Below the pieces are notes generated by a model. The model was not told where the DNA came from, made no database searches, and saw only the letters and a list, made by a program, of their open reading frames with translations. From the NCBI GenBank assembly GCA_036274055.1, contig DASUGM010000333.1, positions 1-53,189 of the forward strand: a stretch of DNA of 53,189 nt, in the 5' to 3' direction. This document shows, piece after piece, positions 48,641 through 53,189 of this stretch. How positions within the stretch are numbered: position 1 is the first letter of the stretch; every line of letters begins with the position of its first letter. This DNA is from DASUGM01 sp036274055. Its GTDB lineage: Bacteria; Acidobacteriota; Vicinamibacteria; Vicinamibacterales; SCN-69-37. Position numbers and translations under genes: made by a program.

Positions 48641-49296
48641 CGCGCCGTCGCCGCCGCGAGCGCGCGATAGAGCGGCACGAGATCCGGCAGCGCCGTGGTC
48701 AGCGCCGCGACATGCGCGTCGACGGTCGCCGTGTCGCCGCGCTGAATCGGTCCGGTGAGATCGAAGCCGTTGTCGATGGTGCGCCGCATCAGCGGTTCAA
48801 GTGCCGCCGCCGGCGCGCCGGCGCGGGCGAGCGCGCGCGCCGCGGCGCGGTGCAGCGTGACCAGGAAGTTCGACGCCATCGATGCGCCCGCGTGGTAGAG
48901 CGCGCGCTGGTCGTCGGCGAGATCGAAGGGGGTCAGGCCGAGCGTCTCCGCCAGCCAGCGCCCACGACCGCGAGCCTCGTCGTGCTCGCCGGTGACCGCC
49001 GCCCAGGCGCCGTCGATCTGCTCGGCGCCGCGCCCGCGCGTGAACGTCTGCAGCGGATGGACGCTGAAGCGGCGCGCGTGCGGCGCGAGCGCCGCGAGCG
49101 GTGTCGCGCCGCTGACGTGTGCGATCCATGGACCGGCGGCCACCGCCGCCGCCGCCGTCGCGATCGCGCGATCCGGCACGCAGAGCAGCACAAGATCCGG
49201 CTCGCCGCGATCCGCCAGCACGCCGCGGTCGGCAAGCCGCGCCGCAAACGCGGTCCCGACGCGGCCCCGGCCCACCACCTGAATGGCGTTGAACAT
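48637..49296 (-). CDS. Rossmann/DUF2520-type reductase, candidate ketopantoate reductase (PanG-like)
   Basis: 219 residues from the ATG at 49296. The N-terminus has a dinucleotide-binding motif (IQVVGRGRVGTAFAARLADRG), then VLLCVPDRAIATAA and HVSGATPLAAL. The second half is the helical DUF2520 domain (HPLQTF..., LYHAGASMASNFLVTLHRAAARAL). It overlaps panC by four bases, and no panE or ilvC is in the operon. I recall that Francisella PanG, an alternative ketopantoate reductase, belongs to a similar group, so this gene probably supplies the missing step between PanB and PanC. That function is inference. The four-base coupling supports a shared pathway. Confidence 0.82.
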   Translation of the reverse strand: MFNAIQVVGRGRVGTAFAARLADRGVLADRGEPDLVLLCVPDRAIATAAAAVAAGPWIAHVSGATPLAALAPHARRFSVHPLQTFTRGRGAEQIDGAWAAVTGEHDEARGRGRWLAETLGLTPFDLADDQRALYHAGASMASNFLVTLHRAAARALARAGAPAAALEPLMRRTIDNGFDLTGPIQRGDTATVDAHVAALTTALPDLVPLYRALAAATAR

Positions 49297-49358
49297 GGTG
49301 ATAGAGGACCACAACTCGCGTCGGGCGCCAACTCTCGGGCCGAGGCGCGCAATGACCT

Positions 49359-49518
49359 TAAGTGAAATGCATCTGCCAAGAGCGATTCACAGGGAGAAGA
49401 CAGAGAAGACCAAGAGAAAGAGCGGTAGAGGTCTTGAAAAACGAACTCTTCCGGGTTTTCCTCCCGCTCTTCTCTTGCCGCTCCCTGTGAATCGCTCTTG
49501 GCAAGCGCACTTCACTTA
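49359..49518. terminator. Long hairpin downstream of the LysR gene
   Basis: Arms 49359-49396 and 49481-49518 pair at 34 of 38 positions, including a perfect 23-bp core (TGCCAAGAGCGATTCACAGG plus GAG; complement at 49481-49503). Within the loop, CAAGAGAAAGAGCGG and CCGCTCTTCTCTTG can form a second stem. The left arm lies about 60 bp upstream of the DUF2520 gene; the right arm ends 8 bp from the LysR stop, so it is the LysR 3' end. Confidence 0.7.
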
Positions 49519-49525
49519 GTTCGCC

Positions 49526-50425
49526 TCAGTACGCGCGCGTCGCCTTCCTGGCGTCGGTGCGCAGGATCCCGAGCAGCGCCGTGGTCGCCGGCTCGGCCGG
49601 CCCGCGCCTCGTCACGGCGTACCAGGCGCGGCGAAGGCCGTGGCGTCCGAGGTGGATGCCGGCGACGTCCTTCGAGGACAAGGCGTGCGCGACCGCCCAG
49701 CGCGCCAGCACGGCGACACCGAGGCCGGCTTTGACGCTCTCGATCATCGCCTCGGTCAAATGCAGCGGCACGATCTCGGCCGGCCGCACGTGGGCGGGCT
49801 TGAGGAACCGCTGCCAGAATGTGCCCGACTCGAGATCCTGATGGACGAGCAGGCGCTCGGTCGCGAAATCCGCGGGCAGCACGAACTTGCGCCGCGCCAG
49901 CGGATGATCGGGGCTGGCGATCAGCAGCAGCTCGTCGACGAAGAGCTTTTCCGCGCTCAGCCGACGATGCTCCGGATTGCCGAGCACCAGCGCGACGTCG
50001 ATCTCGCCCTTGAGCAGCGCATCGAGGGCGCGCGCGGTGACGTTCGGCGCGATCTCGACGGCGATATTGGACGCGTTGACGCGCAGTTTCTTCAGCGCCG
50101 GCGGCAGCCAGTGATAACAGGTGTAGCACTCGGTGGCGACGCGCACGGTGCCGGCCTGGCCCGAGCGATGCCGCGCCACCTGATCTTCGACCTGACGCAC
50201 GTCGGCGAGAATCCGCCGCGCGGCGTCGTTCAGCTGCGCGCCCGCCGGCGTCGGCGACATCCTGGTCGCGCGTTCGAACAGCCGGACGCCGAGGCGGTCC
50301 TCGAGCGACCGCAGCGCGTGGCTCACCGCCGGCTGCGACAGATGCAGCCGCTCCGCGGCGCGCGCGACATTGCGCGTCTCGCAGATCGCGGAGATCAGCT
50401 GGAGGTGGCGGACTTCTAAGATCAC
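49526..50425 (-). CDS. LysR-family regulator, MetR-like
   Basis: 299 residues from a GTG at 50425; a GTG at 50443 adds six residues but lies in repeat DNA. The winged helix-turn-helix reads ILEVRHLQLISAICETRNVARAAERLHLSQPAVSHALRSLEDRLGVRLFER. The effector domain begins VRVATECYTCYHWLPPAL, nearly the same as recalled E. coli MetR IAIECHSCIQWLTPAL, including the paired Cys. MetR responds to homocysteine and activates methionine-synthesis genes. No met gene is adjacent, so its target could be elsewhere, including the operon at 40114-43500. The iterated-word element before it also overlaps its upstream region. Confidence 0.9.
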   Translation of the reverse strand: MILEVRHLQLISAICETRNVARAAERLHLSQPAVSHALRSLEDRLGVRLFERATRMSPTPAGAQLNDAARRILADVRQVEDQVARHRSGQAGTVRVATECYTCYHWLPPALKKLRVNASNIAVEIAPNVTARALDALLKGEIDVALVLGNPEHRRLSAEKLFVDELLLIASPDHPLARRKFVLPADFATERLLVHQDLESGTFWQRFLKPAHVRPAEIVPLHLTEAMIESVKAGLGVAVLARWAVAHALSSKDVAGIHLGRHGLRRAWYAVTRRGPAEPATTALLGILRTDARKATRAY

Positions 50426-50429
50426 AGCG

Positions 50430-50512
50430 GGCTCAAGGCTCACGACTCAAGGCTCGGCGTCCAGGGTTCATCGGATCGAACACCGAGCCATGAGCCCTGA
50501 GCCGTGAGCCTA
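50430..50512. repeat. Iterated GGCTCAAGG hairpin element
   Basis: GGCTCAAGGCTCACGACTCA then AGGCTCGGCG (50430-50458) is followed by ACCGAGCCATGAGCCCTGAG then CCGTGAGCCT (50482-50511), its approximate complement. It lies between the DinB-type gene and the LysR gene on the minus strand, at the 3' end of the DinB gene. The word is shared with the aspartate kinase 3' end at 41372. Confidence 0.72.
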
Positions 50513-51046
50513 CTTGTGTTTCTCGCGGGTGTTCCGAATGTGCGCGGCGTGGTGCCTGCTGTGCCAGACGTAGAGCTGGATGAGCGAATCCACCGTCATC
50601 GGGCCGTTCTCGGGGTGCATCAGCTTCGTTTCCCACTGCGCCGGCGACATCGAACGGAGCAGCGTCACCCAGCGGTGATGCAGCCCGCGAAGCAACTCGA
50701 GCGATGGCGTGACATCGAGCGCGGTGGCGTCGGCAAACTGCGCCCACAGCTCCTGCTTGTACGGTTTGATCGTGAACTCGGTCTCGCTGAGCGCCCAGCG
50801 GCAGCGTGCGTAGGCGTTGAGATGGCTGTCGGCCATGTGGTGCACGACCTGGGCGATCGTCCAGCCGCCGTCGCGGTACGGCGTCGCCATCTGCGCTTCG
50901 TTCAGACCGGCGACCAGATCCGCCACCACAGCCGGCGCCGCGGCCAGGCCATCGATCCACGCGGCGCGCTCGGCTGCGGAGCCCAACGGCCCCGCCTTGA
51001 AGCGGCCGACCGGGTATTTCACGGCATCGAGCACGGCATCGGTCAC
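50510..51046 (-). CDS. DinB/YfiT-family putative metal-dependent hydrolase or thiol transferase
   Basis: 178 residues from the GTG at 51046, with GGAGGG six bases upstream; an upstream TTG at 51052 is closer to the ribosome site and less likely. The pattern YPVGRFKAGP, PYRDGGWTIAQVVHHMADSHLNAY and VWHSRHHAAHIRN is that of the Bacillus YfiT/BstA four-helix-bundle proteins, whose three histidines bind metal. BstA moves bacillithiol onto electrophiles; whether this organism makes such thiols is unknown. No signal peptide. It is divergent from the ADOP gene at 51210. Confidence 0.92.
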   Translation of the reverse strand: MTDAVLDAVKYPVGRFKAGPLGSAAERAAWIDGLAAAPAVVADLVAGLNEAQMATPYRDGGWTIAQVVHHMADSHLNAYARCRWALSETEFTIKPYKQELWAQFADATALDVTPSLELLRGLHHRWVTLLRSMSPAQWETKLMHPENGPMTVDSLIQLYVWHSRHHAAHIRNTREKHK

Positions 51047-51093
51047 AGGCAACCCTCCAAGTTGACGAGTCTACGGCAAGCGCGCCGCCGCGG

Positions 51094-51153
51094 GCATGCA
51101 ATTCATGCATCACGATCATAGCAAGTCCGCATCGCCATGCATGGCATGCATGA
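51094..51153. promoter_or_regulatory. Cluster of ATGCAT-type sites between divergent genes
   Basis: GCATGCAATTCATGCAT at 51094-51110 and the palindrome GCCATGCATGGC at 51134-51145 followed by GCATGCATGAGG contain four CATGCA/TGCATG-type cores. The 163-bp gap 51047-51209 otherwise has no visible gene. The sites could be operators for an unknown regulator of the DinB and ADOP genes. Confidence 0.4.
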
Positions 51154-51209
51154 GGTCGGCGCCATCTTTCGATTGGCGTCCCCGGCGCCGCCGCCGTAGC
51201 GTGAATCGC

Positions 51210-53189
51210 ATGCCCACCACCCTCCTCCCTCAGCTGTCGCAGGCCTGGCGCGCGCTGTCACGACGGCCGACGGCCGCGTTGGCGACCGTGGCCACGATCG
51301 CCCTGGTGTCCGGCGCCGGCACGGCCGTCCTCACCGTCGTCAACGCCACCTTGCTGCGGCCGTTGCCGTATCCGGACAGCGACCGGCTGGTCTCGGTCTT
51401 CACCCTGCCGCCGAATTCGAAGACCAAGGCCGATCGCAATCCGCTGCACACGCTCGCCATCCTCCGGTTCCGACAGCAACTGCGCCTGGCATCGGCGATC
51501 GAGGGCGCGTGGCAGCTCGATCGCGCGCTCGGCGGCAACGGTGATCCGGCCAATGTCAGCGGCGCGCGGGTCACGCCGGGCTATCTGGCGCTGTTTGGCG
51601 GCGCGCCAATCTATGGCCGGTTCTGGACCGAGGCGGAAGATCGCGCTGATGCTCGGGTCGTCGTGCTCAGTCATGCCGTGTGGACGCAGCACTTCGGCGG
51701 GTCGCCCGACGTGATTGGACGCAGCACGCAGATCGATCGCGAGAGCTACACGATCATTGGCGTGCTGCAGAAGGACTTTCGACCCGGCGCGGTGGCATCG
51801 GTACTGTGGACGCCGCTGGCGGTGCGCGAAGACAACTTGATCAATCCGGGCGCGACGTTCGTGCAGACCGTGGCCCGGCTCGCCCCCGGCGCGACCGCGG
51901 CCCAGCTCGACGGCGAGGTCGCCGCGCGCATGAAAGAACTTGTCGCCGCGTCAGGCGGGACGACGCTGGCCGGATGGACCGCCGGCGTCGGATCGTTTCG
52001 CGAGGTGCAGTTCGGCGATCGCGGGCCGCTGTTGCTGCTGCTTGGTCTCGCGGTCGGCGTGCTCGCCTTGATCGCGGTTGCCAACCTCGCCAATCTGCAG
52101 TTCGCGAGGCTTACCGCGCAGCGCGCCGAATGGACGCTGCGCGCGGCTCTCGGCGCCAGCCGGCGCGATCTGATGCGCCAGCCTTTTTACGAAGGGGCGA
52201 TCGTCGCGGCGGCCGGCGGCACCGCTGGCCTGCTGATCGCGGCGGTGGCGACGCCGGCGCTGGTCGCGCTGGACCCGATCTCCGCGAATCAGATCGGCAC
52301 GCTGCCGGTCGACTGGCGCGTCGTCCTCGGAGCGGCGACGATCGCCAGTGTCATCGCGATTGTCGCCAGCGTCGTCCCGGCGCTGCGTCAGGCGCGGCGC
52401 GACCTGGCCCCCGGCTTGGCCGCCAGCGGCCCGAGGACGATGGGCTCGCGTTTCGACGTGAGACTACGGCGGATCCTCGTGGGCGCCGAGATGGCGCTGT
52501 CGGTCGTGCTGCTCGTTGCCGCGGCGTTGCTGCTGGCGTCGCTGTCGCGGTCGTCGTCGCGTCCGCCCGGATTCAACCCGGCCGGCGTGCTGAGCGCGCA
52601 ACTGCGCGTCTCCGACAAGGCCTACGCGACGACCGCGGCGCGAGCCCAGTTCGTCGACACGATCGTCGAGCGCCTCCGCGGCCTGCCCGGCGTCGCCGAT
52701 GCGAGCACGACCTTGAACCCGTTCGTACCGGGCTTCTCGCTGTTTACGATGATCAACATCGAGGGGCGGCCCGCGGCCGACGGCCATCCCTACTCGATTC
52801 AGTTCCGCCGCATCACGCCCGGCTTCTTCCAGACCATGGGCATCCCGGTGCTCGCCGGCCGCACGTTCCTGCCGGGCGATCGCGAGAACACGCAGCTGGT
52901 CGCCATCGTCAGTCAGCAGGCGGCGCGCCGCTACTGGCCCGACGAGGATCCGATCGGGCGGCGGATCGAGCGCGGCGGCAAACTATTCACCGTCGTCGGC
53001 GTGGTCGGCGACACGTATGAGCTCGGACTATCGTCGCCGTCCGCCCCGACGCTGTACACGGCGTACGCGCAGAGCAATCCGCCGACGTTTCCCATCGCCC
53101 TGGTCGTGCGCGTCAACGGCAGCGACCCGTACGCGGCGTCGGACGGCATCCGCGCCGCGGTCCTGTCGGTGGATCCGTCGCAGCCGATC
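51210..53189 (+). CDS. ADOP-type FtsX/MacB-like orphan ABC permease (right-truncated)
   Basis: 660 residues visible from the ATG at 51210, and the frame is open to the end of the window. There is almost no cytoplasmic prefix: the first helix starts near residue 20 (TAALATVATIALVSGAGTAVLTVVNATLLRPLPYP), as in the permease at 19251. Periplasmic sequence and the central helix LLLLLGLAVGVLALIAVANLANLQFARL follow, with the second membrane group from about 410. No PadR is adjacent. The final residues (SVDPSQPI) lie before the expected last helix trio. Confidence 0.92.
   Translation, partial: MPTTLLPQLSQAWRALSRRPTAALATVATIALVSGAGTAVLTVVNATLLRPLPYPDSDRLVSVFTLPPNSKTKADRNPLHTLAILRFRQQLRLASAIEGAWQLDRALGGNGDPANVSGARVTPGYLALFGGAPIYGRFWTEAEDRADARVVVLSHAVWTQHFGGSPDVIGRSTQIDRESYTIIGVLQKDFRPGAVASVLWTPLAVREDNLINPGATFVQTVARLAPGATAAQLDGEVAARMKELVAASGGTTLAGWTAGVGSFREVQFGDRGPLLLLLGLAVGVLALIAVANLANLQFARLTAQRAEWTLRAALGASRRDLMRQPFYEGAIVAAAGGTAGLLIAAVATPALVALDPISANQIGTLPVDWRVVLGAATIASVIAIVASVVPALRQARRDLAPGLAASGPRTMGSRFDVRLRRILVGAEMALSVVLLVAAALLLASLSRSSSRPPGFNPAGVLSAQLRVSDKAYATTAARAQFVDTIVERLRGLPGVADASTTLNPFVPGFSLFTMINIEGRPAADGHPYSIQFRRITPGFFQTMGIPVLAGRTFLPGDRENTQLVAIVSQQAARRYWPDEDPIGRRIERGGKLFTVVGVVGDTYELGLSSPSAPTLYTAYAQSNPPTFPIALVVRVNGSDPYAASDGIRAAVLSVDPSQPI

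Noticed and set aside
51680..53020. A separate 446-residue gene in another frame
   Set aside because: Arg/Ala/Gly-rich shadow of the ADOP permease running through 51210-53189.

Overview
The window is high-GC bacterial DNA whose gene content points to Acidobacteriota, probably a Vicinamibacterales-type soil lineage. The evidence is five orphan FtsX/MacB-type permeases of the acidobacterial duplicated type (ADOP), three of them paired with PadR repressors, plus many secreted peptidases, a BlaI/M56 pair, carboxypeptidase-regulatory-like repeats and Gly/Ala/Arg-rich inserts in exported enzymes. This placement is inference from gene families; there is no rRNA or marker tree here. No tRNA, rRNA, CRISPR array, transposase or phage gene was seen.

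Layout. 1-6638: a 5'-truncated sigma-54 activator, a GNAT acetyltransferase behind a near-consensus sigma-54 promoter, a minus-strand block (M19 dipeptidase, small protein, glycine-zipper protein) and ispG. 6660-11071: an S9 peptidase, then a two-gene unit encoding a fulvocin C-like cysteine-rich bacteriocin precursor and a membrane-anchored thioredoxin-fold protein. That unit lies behind a second sigma-54-like promoter and a perfect 32-bp palindrome. 11164-24084: M2 (ACE-like) peptidase, methyltransferase, MATE exporter, PadR/ADOP pair, TPR membrane protein, a second ADOP permease, a three-domain RidA protein and a secreted protein of unknown function. 24095-37576: a Tat-type amidase, a BlaI-M56-CarbR operon with translationally coupled starts, and two PadR/ADOP pairs with dyad operators. 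37662-43752: cyclophilin, a TPR lipoprotein, and a methionine-branch operon (homoserine dehydrogenase, aspartate kinase, cystathionine gamma-synthase) behind a sigma-70-like promoter and a SAM-I riboswitch that can plausibly hide the ribosome binding site. 43785-53189: secreted and outer-membrane-like proteins, a cupin, a pantothenate operon (DUF2520 reductase-like gene, panC, panB), a MetR-like LysR regulator, a DinB/YfiT protein and a fifth, right-truncated ADOP permease.

The two most unusual things are the fulvocin-like operon and a recurring class of intergenic element. At nearly every operon 3' end, a short word of about 7-9 bp is iterated, usually first in one orientation and then in the other, so the transcript can fold into a long hairpin. 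Each locus uses its own word, but two words recur at distant loci. The clearest case (25932-26214) has 74-bp arms with only two mismatches. Related repeats also sit inside or at the ends of coding sequences (methyltransferase, homoserine dehydrogenase, aspartate kinase).
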